A stretch of 50,513 nt of DNA, from positions 1-50,513 of the forward strand of contig CACYWW010000010.1 in assembly GCA_902778145.1 (NCBI GenBank), read 5' to 3'. Below the pieces are notes generated by a model. It was not told where the DNA came from and did not search any database. It saw nothing but the letters and a program-made list of their open reading frames with translations. Below, piece by piece: positions 7,643-15,084 of this stretch. The translations under genes and the position numbers were made by a program. Position 1 is the stretch's first letter; the number at the start of each line of letters is the position of its first letter. Source of the DNA: an uncultured Ruminococcus sp. GTDB taxonomy: Bacteria > Bacillota > Clostridia > Oscillospirales > CAG-272.

Positions 7643-9068
7643 ATTTGTTTATCACAGGGAACCACTTTTCGAGATATTCCGCTACGTCGTCCTCGCGTTC
7701 TTTGTATTCTTCGAACGAAAGACCGCCTGAAACGAGCTCCCCGAAAGCGCCCGCCGTATTCGCGTAAAGCGTCGGGAATCCGTCCTTCATCGCGGTGACA
7801 AAATCGCAGTTTCCGCCGTCAAGGATGATATCAAGGCAGTTGACCGAGCCGTTGTCGCGCAGGACGTCGAGCATATAGTGGTATATATGATCGTACTTGA
7901 TATATCCGGTCGAGCAGGCAAAGAAGGCTTCGATGAAATCTCCGCTGAGCCTGTCGTCCGAATTGCACACGGGCACGCATAATACCGTCGCATCCGGGGC
8001 GATATATCCGGAGTAATCCGACTCGCGGTCGGCTTTCGGCATCGGGAGCATGCCCCACACGGTGTCAGACGACGACATGCTTTCCGCCGCGCTGACGCGG
8101 TCGACGTAAAACAGCGCGCCGCCTTCAAGAAACTTCTCCGTCGGATCGTCCGCCGGAAGCGGAGAGGGAACGGCCGAGATCAGCCTCACCGCGTTCTCAA
8201 ACGAAGAGCCGAAGGTCAGCGCCCGCGGCACCATGTCAGTCCCGTTTTCGGTGAAGTCGAGGCCGGCGCCGAGGTACAGCGCCGTCTGAAGGTCGAGCCC
8301 CTTTTCCGTCACGGTGTCGGAGGACGTGGAATTCAGGATATCCGCGAATTGTTCAAGCGTCCATTCGCCCGACGACACGAGCCCGTACAGATCGAGGCCG
8401 AGCGACGCGGCGAGCGTCTTGTTGAAGTATACGCAGTATATCTTTTCGGGCTCGAAGCACCCCTCGCCCGAAACGGCGTAAAGCCGGTGCCCCGCGGAGA
8501 ACGCGTTCACGGTATCGGCTGAGAAATACGGCGCCTTGTAATCGAACGCCGGCAGCGTGCGCAGGCTCTTGATCAGCCCGTCCGCCGCGAGCGTTCCGGC
8601 GAGATACCGCGGCACGGCGATAACGTCGGCGAAGTATTCCCCGCTGTCAGACGCGCTTTTCAGTTTATCGTAAAGCTCCTTCTCCGAAAACTGCGCGGCG
8701 GCTATGTCAGCGTCGAGCTTTTCCGCGAGCTTTTCTATCCTGATCGCCCTGTCCGAGGTGAGAGCCGTCAGCTCCCCGTCCCCCTCAAAGAACGTGAGGT
8801 CGACTCCGGCTACGAAAAGTCTGGCTCCGGAGATCTTCAGCGTGTCGAGACCGTTTAAGAGCTCGTCCGCTCTGTTTCTCATTTTCTCCGGCGTTTCGGG
8901 ATCGACGACTATCGTCCGAGGCGCGGTCGTCTCGCCGCCCCTCTCCGTCGCCGCCGGGTCCGTCACGGCGGCGGTCGTTTCCGTCCCGTGATGTATGACG
9001 ACTATCCCGCAGGACTGCAGCGACGTTATCACGGCGCATATGATCAGCGCCGAAAGAAGCTTTTTCAT
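7641..9068 (-). CDS. Divergent extracellular solute-binding lipoprotein
   Basis: A 475-residue lipoprotein with signal peptide and lipobox LQSC (Cys20), then a Thr/Ala-rich linker to about residue 50. The body resembles the sugar-type solute-binding proteins at 34963 and 36575: VYFNKTLAASLGLD, SSGEWTLEQFADI and WGMLPMPKAD align with their YFNKT, GEWT and FGIIPVPK segments. It is a distant third paralogue. No ABC permease is adjacent. Its ATG overlaps the mrp stop in ATGA, an unexpected partner. The ligand is unknown, and a non-transport role such as a sensor is possible. Confidence 0.8.
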   Translation of the reverse strand: MKKLLSALIICAVITSLQSCGIVVIHHGTETTAAVTDPAATERGGETTAPRTIVVDPETPEKMRNRADELLNGLDTLKISGARLFVAGVDLTFFEGDGELTALTSDRAIRIEKLAEKLDADIAAAQFSEKELYDKLKSASDSGEYFADVIAVPRYLAGTLAADGLIKSLRTLPAFDYKAPYFSADTVNAFSAGHRLYAVSGEGCFEPEKIYCVYFNKTLAASLGLDLYGLVSSGEWTLEQFADILNSTSSDTVTEKGLDLQTALYLGAGLDFTENGTDMVPRALTFGSSFENAVRLISAVPSPLPADDPTEKFLEGGALFYVDRVSAAESMSSSDTVWGMLPMPKADRESDYSGYIAPDATVLCVPVCNSDDRLSGDFIEAFFACSTGYIKYDHIYHYMLDVLRDNGSVNCLDIILDGGNCDFVTAMKDGFPTLYANTAGAFGELVSGGLSFEEYKEREDDVAEYLEKWFPVINK

Positions 9069-9883
9069 GCCTGCTCTATAAGATCCACGGCGCCCTTGAG
9101 GAGCCCGGAATCACATTCGTCGACTCTTCCCTCATCGGACAGTCCGGCGAGCTTCGGATCGAACGGGAGCCTGCCGAGCACCGGCAGCCCGAATTCGACC
9201 GCCGCCGCGTCCGTCGCGCCCTTGCCGAAGATATAATGCTTTTTGCCGCAGTCCGGGCACTCGAAATAGCTGAAGTTCTCGATGAGACCGATTATCGGTA
9301 TGTTCATCATCTTCGCCATGTTCACCGCCTTTGAGACGATGAGCGACACGAGCTCCTGAGGACTCGTGACGACGACGATGCCGTCAAGCGGGATCGACTG
9401 GAAGACCGTCAGCGGCACGTCGCCCGTTCCGGGAGGCATATCCACGTACATGAAATCCACGTCTCCCCAGAGCACGTCTGTCCAGAACTGTTTTACTGTG
9501 CCGGATATGACCGGACCTCTCCAGACGAGCGGGGATTTTTCGTTTTCGAGAAGAAGGTTCACGGAGATGACCTCTATGCCGTCCTTCGTCGTGAACGGGA
9601 TTATCCCGAGATCGTCGCCGTCGCAAAGTCCGTGGAGCCCGAACGCCTTCGGGATCGACGGCCCCGTTATATCCGCGTCAAGTATCGCGGTCCTGTGTCC
9701 GCGTCTCGCCGTCTCGAGCGCGAGAAGCGAGGTGACGGCGGATTTGCCGACGCCGCCCTTGCCGGATACGACGCCGATGACTTTTTTGATGTGTGAGTAC
9801 TTATTGCACGGCTCCTTCGACGGCACGCGGGAAGCGCAGTTCTCGCCGCAGGTCGAGCAATCGTGAGTACAGTTTTCTGCCAT
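9065..9883 (-). CDS. mrp: Mrp/NBP35-type ATP-binding Fe-S cluster carrier
   Basis: A 272-residue deviant Walker-A P-loop ATPase that carries or inserts Fe-S clusters in the cytosol. GKGGVGKS spans residues 41-48, then LDADITGPS and VDMPPGTGD (switch and Walker-B regions). The CPDC pair (YFECPDCGKK) is the typical C-terminal cluster site. An extra N-terminal cysteine group (Cys5, 9, 12, 16 and 26) resembles the clustered N-termini of NBP35-like proteins. It has its own consensus promoter and is first in a two-gene unit with the solute-binding lipoprotein. Confidence 0.93.
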   Translation of the reverse strand: MAENCTHDCSTCGENCASRVPSKEPCNKYSHIKKVIGVVSGKGGVGKSAVTSLLALETARRGHRTAILDADITGPSIPKAFGLHGLCDGDDLGIIPFTTKDGIEVISVNLLLENEKSPLVWRGPVISGTVKQFWTDVLWGDVDFMYVDMPPGTGDVPLTVFQSIPLDGIVVVTSPQELVSLIVSKAVNMAKMMNIPIIGLIENFSYFECPDCGKKHYIFGKGATDAAAVEFGLPVLGRLPFDPKLAGLSDEGRVDECDSGLLKGAVDLIEQA

Positions 9884-9920
9884 TGTCCTGTTTCCTTTTC
9901 AAAATGTATTCTGTTTTTCC

Positions 9921-9949
9921 ATTATACCCCGCCCGGGCCTTTATATCAA
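9921..9949 (-). promoter_or_regulatory. Consensus sigma-A promoter of mrp
   Basis: On the minus strand, TTGATA (9944-9949) and TATAAT (9921-9926) are 17 bases apart. It lies back to back with the DUF951/prfA promoter. Confidence 0.8.
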
Positions 9950-9989
9950 TAAAATTTGTTGGATTTTTTATTAAAAATATTGGAGGGTG

Positions 9990-10018
9990 TTGATTCCTTA
10001 ACAGAAATATGGTACAAT
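9990..10018 (+). promoter_or_regulatory. Sigma-A promoter of DUF951-prfA operon
   Basis: TTGATT (9990-9995) and TACAAT (10013-10018) are spaced by 17 bases. The first gene starts 40 bases after the -10. Confidence 0.75.
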
Positions 10019-10058
10019 GAAACAAAACCGGCGCGAAAGGAGCGCGAAAGGAGCACAG

Positions 10059-10265
10059 ATGGAACATCTCAGACTCGATCCGGGAGACGCGGTACAGCTG
10101 AAAAAGAAGCATCCGTGCGGCGGAGACGTTTTCCGCGTGCTCCGCGCCGCGTCCGACGTGCGCGCCGTATGCGTGAAATGCGGACGCGACGTGACGTTCG
10201 ACCGCGTGCGATTCGAAAAAAGCGTAAAAAAGATCGTTGGTGGAGACAATGACGGAGAAACTTGA
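10059..10265 (+). CDS. DUF951 small protein
   Basis: A 68-residue DUF951 protein, a family common in Firmicutes and of unknown function. Two conserved half-sites are visible: KKKHPCGGDVF and VCVKCGRDV, giving three cysteines that could bind zinc. The basic C-terminus (RFEKSVKKI) also fits the family. The ATG at 10059 is preferred because AAAGGAG lies six bases upstream and the protein then starts at the family's N-terminus; an in-frame ATG at 10017 overlaps the promoter -10. Its last 17 bases overlap prfA in another frame, so the two are translationally coupled. Confidence 0.9.
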   Translation: MEHLRLDPGDAVQLKKKHPCGGDVFRVLRAASDVRAVCVKCGRDVTFDRVRFEKSVKKIVGGDNDGET

Positions 10266-11316
10266 GGCGATAGCCGAAAAATTCATAAAAACAGAACAGA
10301 TGCTTCAGGATCCGGTCGTGATCTCGGATCCAGGAAAATACCGCAGACTCATGAAGGAGCGCAAATCGCTTCTGCCCGTCGCGGAAAAATATAACATGTA
10401 TAAAGACCTGACCGCGAGACGGGACGAGGCGAGGGAGCTGATCTCATCGGGAGATCCCGAGCTTGCCGAGCTTGCGAGGGCGGAGCTTGCCGAGGCTGAG
10501 GAGGCGATCGCGAAATGCGAGGAGGAGCTGAAGATACTGCTTTTGCCGAAGGACCCGAACGACGACAAGAATGTCGTCATCGAGATCCGCGGCGGCGCGG
10601 GCGGCGACGAGGCGGCGCTCTTCTCGTACGTGCTTTACCGTATGTACTGTATGTACGCCGAGAGCCGCAGATGGAAGACTGAGCTCATCAACTGCAATGA
10701 AACGGAGCTCGGCGGCTTCAAGGAGGTCTCCTTCACCGTCTCGGGCGAGGGCGCGTATTCGCGGCTGAAATTCGAATCCGGCGTGCACCGCGTCCAGCGC
10801 GTGCCGGAGACGGAGGCGCAGGGCAGGATCCACACGTCAACGGTCACCGTGGCGGTGCTTCCGGAGGCTGACGACGTAGAGGTCGAGATAAATCCCGCGG
10901 ACATAAGGTTCGAGACCTGCAAGTCGAGCGGCGCGGGCGGACAGCATATCAACAAAACGGAATCGGCGATAAGGCTTTATCACAAGCCGTCCGGACTGAT
11001 CATCGAGTGTCAGGACGAGCGCAGCCAGTTCAAGAACAAGGACAAGGCTCTCAAGCTGCTGAAAACGAAGCTCTACGACATGAAGCGTCGGGAGCAGCAC
11101 GACAGGATCGCGTCCGAGCGGCGGAGCCAGGTCGGCACCGGCGACAGGTCGGAGCGCATCCGCACGTACAACTATCCGCAGAACCGCGTCACAGATCACC
11201 GCATAGGCATGACCCTGTATTCGCTTGACGCGTTCCTTGACGGCGATCTCGACGCGATGATAGACGCGCTGATCACCGCCGACACCGCGGCAAAGCTTTC
11301 ATCAGAGGAAGAATAA
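10249..11316 (+). CDS. prfA: Peptide chain release factor 1
   Basis: Recognises UAA and UAG stop codons and triggers peptidyl-tRNA hydrolysis on the ribosome. The 355-residue protein has the stop-codon-reading P-x-T motif as PET in RVPETEAQGR, and the catalytic GGQ at residues 230-232. The ATG at 10249 is chosen because GGTGGAG lies just upstream; a TTG at 10237 would add four residues. The usual partner prmC, which methylates the GGQ glutamine, is not adjacent. Downstream is the Sua5-CoaE fusion, directly abutting. Confidence 0.97.
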   Translation: MTEKLEAIAEKFIKTEQMLQDPVVISDPGKYRRLMKERKSLLPVAEKYNMYKDLTARRDEARELISSGDPELAELARAELAEAEEAIAKCEEELKILLLPKDPNDDKNVVIEIRGGAGGDEAALFSYVLYRMYCMYAESRRWKTELINCNETELGGFKEVSFTVSGEGAYSRLKFESGVHRVQRVPETEAQGRIHTSTVTVAVLPEADDVEVEINPADIRFETCKSSGAGGQHINKTESAIRLYHKPSGLIIECQDERSQFKNKDKALKLLKTKLYDMKRREQHDRIASERRSQVGTGDRSERIRTYNYPQNRVTDHRIGMTLYSLDAFLDGDLDAMIDALITADTAAKLSSEEE

Positions 11317-12942
11317 TTGAAAACCATCCATTTGAAAACGACCGCCCGCAGCATAGCGCGCGCGGCGAACATAATAAAAAAAGGCGGACTCGTCGCGTTC
11401 CCGACGGAGACCGTCTACGGACTCGGCGGCAGCGCGGAAAACGCCGGATCCGCGAAAAAGATATACGCGGCAAAGGGCAGACCGTCCGACAATCCGCTTA
11501 TAATCCACGTTCCGCACGCCGAGGACGCGGAGAGATACGCAGTCACAAGCGATCTGTATTACAGACTGGCCGACGCGTTCTGTCCCGGTCCGCTGACCAT
11601 GATAATGCCGAAAAAGGACACGGTCCCGTATGAGGTGACGGGCGGGCTTGACACGGTCGCCGTAAGGATACCGTCGCACCCCGTCGCGAGGCTGTTTCTT
11701 GAAAAATGCGGGGTGGCTGTCGCCGCGCCGTCCGCCAACGTCTCCGGCTCCCCGTCTCCCACCTCCGCGCGTCACGTCGCGAAGGATATGGACGGACGCA
11801 TAGACGCGATCATCGACGGCGGCGAATGTGAGATCGGTCTCGAGTCGACGATCGTGCTTCTGAAGGACGATCGCGCCGTGATACTCCGGCCGGGCGCCGT
11901 TACCGAGGAGATGCTCTCGGCTGTCGTCCCGGTGAGCCGCGATCCGTCCCTGCTCGAAAAGCCGTCAGCCGACTTCAGACCGCAGGCGCCGGGCATGAAA
12001 TACCGTCACTACGCGCCGTCCTCACCCCTGACGCTTCTGCGCGGACCGCACGGCGACGCCGTGGAATATATGAAGGCAGCGCTCAAAAGCGATCCGTCGA
12101 CGGGCGTCATCTGCCTTTCGTCCGACAGAAATATCATCCGCGGCAAAAACGTTGTTTACCTGCCGGACGAGCCTTCGGGCCAGGCGCGGGGGCTTTTCTC
12201 GGCGCTGCGTTCGTTCGACGACCGCGGGACGCCGGGGATACTCTCGGTCATACCGTCGCGTACCGGCGTCGGTCTCGCGGTCTGCAACAGGCTGGTGAAA
12301 GCGGCGGGCTACGATATCCGTCCGGTGGGGATAACGATCCCGGTGATCGGGCTGACCGGGCAGAGCGGCGCCGGAAAAAGCACCGTTTCAAAGGTCTTCG
12401 CCGGGTTCGGCGGCACGGTGTTCGACTGCGATGAAATATATCATTCCCTGCTTTACCCGGGATCTCCGCTCTCAAAGGCGGTGATCGCGGCGTTCCCGGA
12501 GTCGGACTCCGACGGCGTGCCTGACAGAAAAAAGCTGTCCGCGGCGGTCTTCTCCGACAGGGGCAGGCTTGAGCTTCTGAATTCGATAACGCACGGCGCC
12601 GTGCTCGACGAGGTACGCGCCGGGATAAAACGCGCGGAAAAGGCGGGCGCCTCGTTCGCCGTCGTTGACGCGTCACAGCTTTTTGAGGCGGGCTATGACA
12701 ACGAATGCACCGCCGTGATCGGCGTGTGCGCTCCGTATGAAACGCGCCTCGGGCGGATTATCGCGCGTGACGGGATCAGCGCGGAGCGCGCCGCGTCAAG
12801 ACTTGAAAACCAGCATAACGAGGACTATTTCCGAGTATACTGTGACGAGATCATCGAAAACGGCGGGAAGGACGGCGATCTGTCGGCGCTTACGGCGCAG
12901 GTCCGCCGTATCATTGAGAAATACGTCGGGTGGCTGAAATGA
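11317..12942 (+). CDS. Sua5 threonylcarbamoyl-AMP synthase fused to dephospho-CoA kinase
   Basis: A 541-residue two-enzyme fusion in one uninterrupted frame. Residues 1-200 form a YrdC/Sua5 domain (KKGGLVAFPTETVYGLG, KGRPSDNPLI, SANVSGSPSPT) that makes threonylcarbamoyl-AMP for tRNA t6A. A C-terminal Sua5 domain follows the GMKYRHYAP linker (about 225-335). From about residue 340 a full CoaE domain begins, with P-loop GQSGAGKST at 348-356, FDCDEIYHSL, and a helical LID region (RLGRIIARDG). CoaE adds the last phosphate in coenzyme A synthesis. The start is TTG, immediately after the prfA stop. Both halves look complete, so dual activity is likely but untested. Confidence 0.9.
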   Translation: MKTIHLKTTARSIARAANIIKKGGLVAFPTETVYGLGGSAENAGSAKKIYAAKGRPSDNPLIIHVPHAEDAERYAVTSDLYYRLADAFCPGPLTMIMPKKDTVPYEVTGGLDTVAVRIPSHPVARLFLEKCGVAVAAPSANVSGSPSPTSARHVAKDMDGRIDAIIDGGECEIGLESTIVLLKDDRAVILRPGAVTEEMLSAVVPVSRDPSLLEKPSADFRPQAPGMKYRHYAPSSPLTLLRGPHGDAVEYMKAALKSDPSTGVICLSSDRNIIRGKNVVYLPDEPSGQARGLFSALRSFDDRGTPGILSVIPSRTGVGLAVCNRLVKAAGYDIRPVGITIPVIGLTGQSGAGKSTVSKVFAGFGGTVFDCDEIYHSLLYPGSPLSKAVIAAFPESDSDGVPDRKKLSAAVFSDRGRLELLNSITHGAVLDEVRAGIKRAEKAGASFAVVDASQLFEAGYDNECTAVIGVCAPYETRLGRIIARDGISAERAASRLENQHNEDYFRVYCDEIIENGGKDGDLSALTAQVRRIIEKYVGWLK

Positions 12943-13502
12943 AACAGGCAGTAAAACGGAGCGCGGTGGCGATAATACTCGTCGCGCTCGCGATATCGGC
13001 GGGCTTCCTCATACAGAAGCTGTATTACGCCGTTCAGAACAAGAATTATCCGAAGGGATATTCCGAATACGTTGAAAAATACTCCGCGCAGTACAACGTG
13101 CCGGAGGAGGTCATTTACGCCGTTATAAAGGTGGAAAGCAACTTCGTTTACAACGCAAGATCGTATAAAAGCGCACACGGTCTGATGCAGATCATGCCGG
13201 GGACGTATGAATGGCTCTGCGGCAAGGAGGGCATAGATCCCGACGCGCAGAGCATAGACGATCCGGAGATCAACATCCGGATAGGAACGTGCTATCTGTC
13301 ATATCTGTACGGTCAGTTTGAGATCTGGGACACCGTGTTCGCCGCGTATAACGCCGGTCACGGCATCGTCCGTCAGTGGCTTTCCGATGAAAGATACGGC
13401 AAGGACGGACACCTGATCAACATTCCCTACCCCGAGACCGCGGCATACGTAAAAAAAGTCTCGTCGGCAAAAGCGGTGTACGAAAAGCTGCTCGCAGAGT
13501 AA
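12939..13502 (+). CDS. Membrane-anchored lytic transglycosylase
   Basis: A 187-residue SLT-domain enzyme that cleaves the MurNAc-GlcNAc bond of peptidoglycan outside the membrane. One N-terminal membrane helix (about residues 8-30) anchors it. The catalytic Glu66 lies in KVESNF, followed by the family motifs GLMQIMPGTY and AAYNAGHG. The ATG overlaps the preceding stop in ATGA and is preferred to an in-frame GTG nine bases upstream. Placement after CoaE is a recurring clostridial arrangement. No ordinary terminator follows directly. Confidence 0.93.
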   Translation: MKQAVKRSAVAIILVALAISAGFLIQKLYYAVQNKNYPKGYSEYVEKYSAQYNVPEEVIYAVIKVESNFVYNARSYKSAHGLMQIMPGTYEWLCGKEGIDPDAQSIDDPEINIRIGTCYLSYLYGQFEIWDTVFAAYNAGHGIVRQWLSDERYGKDGHLINIPYPETAAYVKKVSSAKAVYEKLLAE

Positions 13503-13628
13503 AAAACAAGCCGAAGATCAAAAACGCGGGATGATACGTTCGCAGTGTGAAACGAAGGAATAAGATCCGCATATTTTTCCTTTTCTTCGCTTTCGCTCAA
13601 ATAGACCCGCTTCGTATCGCTCGCCCCG

Positions 13629-13830
13629 TTCTGAATTCATCATTCCGAAATCTGAATTCTCTGCCGCGCCCCCTCAACTACGGCTGAGGGAGGGGTAAGA
13701 GGGGGATAGGGGGGAAAACGGGATTTGCGCCGCCAAAGGGGTTCCCCGCCGCGAACTTGTGAGCGGTGGGGGTTCACGAGTGAGGGGTGGGGCTCCCCCG
13801 GCGTTGAGGCCGCAGGGCACGAACGACCGG
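13629..13830 (+). repeat. Intergenic element copy with hairpin A and G4 motif
   Basis: Hairpin A here has CCCTCA/TGAGGG arms (13673-13690), followed by G-tracts at 13688-13714 (G3, G4, G5, G6; loops A, TAAGA, ATA). A GGGGTTCCCC plus GCGAACTTGTGAGCGG module (13738-13775) is shared with 44397-44433 and, inverted, with 50388-50425. The hairpin B core CTCCCCC is at 13793-13799. It is downstream of the transglycosylase gene, in a 719-base gap (13503-14221) that holds no gene. Confidence 0.7.
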
Positions 13831-13903
13831 GGCAGAGTCTTTCGCCGGGTTCTCCGAACATATGCTTTCCATGAACCGACAGCCGGGTCAGGGGGTTCCC
13901 CCG

Positions 13904-13941
13904 CCCCCCCTTATCCACCCCCTTACCCCCGCCATCCCCCC
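13904..13941 (-). other. G-quadruplex motif on minus strand (four long C-tracts on plus)
   Basis: Four cytosine runs of 7, 5, 5 and 6 bases are separated by 7, 3 and 5 bases, giving a G4-capable minus strand. It does not belong to the element's own G-tracts, which are on the plus strand. Confidence 0.5.
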
Positions 13942-13961
13942 AAAACTTTTTTGGGGCTTTT
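13938..13961 (+). terminator. Terminator-like hairpin downstream of transglycosylase gene
   Basis: CCCCAAAA pairs with TTTTGGGG around CTT, followed by CTTTT. It is about 435 bases after the nearest plus-strand stop, so it may stop read-through from the prfA operon. Confidence 0.45.
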
Positions 13962-14012
13962 GACGTGTAGGTTGGGGGATTGTTCCCGTCGGTTTCTTCT
14001 GGTTGCTTGTAG

Positions 14013-14070
14013 AAATGATGTTCGCCTCATCCACCACTTCGTGGTCCCCCTTCCCCAATCGGGGAAGGTT
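14013..14070 (+). repeat. TTCG hairpin module (shared with window end)
   Basis: Holds ACCAC-TTC-GTGGT and CCTTCCCC/GGGGAAGG hairpins in tandem. The same run recurs at 50227-50285, and its first part recurs at about 50349-50372. Noncoding. Confidence 0.7.
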
Positions 14071-14215
14071 TGCCGCGCCCCCTCAACTACGGCTGAGGGA
14101 GGGGTAAGAGGGGGATAGGGGGAGGTTGAGGGGTGGGACTCCCCCGGCGATGAGGCCGCAGAGCACGAAAAATCGAGGCGACAGACTTCCGTCTGCCGCC
14201 CCGTTTCGCGTTGAT
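14071..14215 (+). repeat. Intergenic element copy next to rnf operon end
   Basis: Hairpin A with CCCTCA/TGAGGG arms, G-tracts at 14097-14122 (loops A, TAAGA, ATA) and hairpin B (GGGGGAG at 14118-14124 with CTCCCCC downstream). It ends only a few bases from the stop of the Gx transporter gene, so the minus-strand rnf transcript would run into it. Confidence 0.7.
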
Positions 14216-14221
14216 CGCTTT

Positions 14222-14734
14222 TCACTTTGCGTTTGACTTCACAATTCTTTCCGCCGCCGGAAGCGCGGCCTTCAGCAGCAGACCGTTGACGGTGCCTGTC
14301 ACGGCGGCGGCTGTCAGAAGGACCGGAAGATAATAAAACGCGTACCCGGAGCCGAGCATGAGAGAAGCGGCCGTGATCTGCGCCGTGTTGTGAGCCACCG
14401 CTCCGCCGACGCTCACGCCGACGAAGCCGAAGGCCTTGCTTTTTTTCAGCGCCAGCATGACGGCGAGGCTGAGCGCGCCGCCGCAGAAGCTGTAGACCAG
14501 CGACGTGAAGCTGCCGAACAAAAGCCACGACAGAAGTATACGCGCGGCGGATATGACAGCCGCCTCTCCCGCGCCGAGCAGATAAAGCGCCGCCATGATC
14601 ATTATGTTTGCAAAGCCCGGCTTGACGCCCGGAACTCCGGGGATCCCGACCGGGATGAGAAATTCAAGATAGCCGAGCGCGAGCGCGAGCGCCGCGAGTA
14701 TACCGGTGAGCGCCGCTTTTTTTGCCTTTTTCAT
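14222..14734 (-). CDS. Gx transporter family / heptaprenyl diphosphate synthase component I-like membrane protein
   Basis: A 170-residue protein with about five or six membrane helices and a glycine/alanine-rich core (GYLEFLIPVGIPGVPGVKPG, AHNTAQ). The family (Pfam Hpre_diP_synt_I) includes Gx transporters and EetB of Gram-positive extracellular electron transfer loci. The ATG at 14734 overlaps the NusG_II stop in ATGA and is preferred to the long in-frame extension to 14854, which is Arg-rich and overlaps that gene. It is the last gene of the rnf operon. Transport of a quinone or flavin-related compound is speculation. Confidence 0.85.
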   Translation of the reverse strand: MKKAKKAALTGILAALALALGYLEFLIPVGIPGVPGVKPGFANIMIMAALYLLGAGEAAVISAARILLSWLLFGSFTSLVYSFCGGALSLAVMLALKKSKAFGFVGVSVGGAVAHNTAQITAASLMLGSGYAFYYLPVLLTAAAVTGTVNGLLLKAALPAAERIVKSNAK

Positions 14735-15084
14735 ACCCTCGCGTCCACCTCTCCGCCGCCCGTAACGCGTATTATCACGGCGCCGGGCAGACAGACTATC
14801 GTCTCGCCCGCGCGGCTTATCGCTCTTTCGCGCACACAGTCGCCGCCGCGGCACGACGAAGACACGACGGACGCGCGCCCGTCCTTTATCGACACGACGA
14901 GCCTGCCGTCAACGTCGATCTCGCGGTCATCGTCAAGCGGATAAGTTCCGTATACCTTCCCGTCGACCGTTATCTCGACCGCGGTGCCTTCTCCCCGGCT
15001 TACGCGGAACGCGCAGAAAAGCGCCGCGGCGACAAGAACGACCGAGGCGACAAGTATCAGATCGCGCTTCGCGTTACCTTTCAT
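14731..15084 (-). CDS. NusG domain II-containing membrane-anchored protein
   Basis: A 117-residue protein with one N-terminal membrane helix (LILVASVVLVAAALFCAF) and an extracytosolic NusG_II (DUF1312) beta domain. The domain is seen as EITVDGKVYGTYPLDDD, a CRGGDC pair and ETIVCLPGAVIIRV. It is not a transcription factor; such domains occur beside ApbE, Rnf and extracellular electron transfer genes, where the counterpart is called EetA. ATG at 15084 gives the membrane helix and overlaps apbE by 11 bases. The CxxxxC pair could be redox-active or structural. Confidence 0.87.
   Translation of the reverse strand: MKGNAKRDLILVASVVLVAAALFCAFRVSRGEGTAVEITVDGKVYGTYPLDDDREIDVDGRLVVSIKDGRASVVSSSCRGGDCVRERAISRAGETIVCLPGAVIIRVTGGGEVDARV

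Noticed and set aside
11317-12942. Frameshift-made join of two genes
   Set aside because: One clean frame and both domains complete with a natural linker, so fusion is favoured, though only other strains can prove it.
13640-14118. Short frames in the gap after the transglycosylase gene
   Set aside because: Pro/Arg-rich translations of palindromic repeats, no start signal, no conservation of frame between copies.
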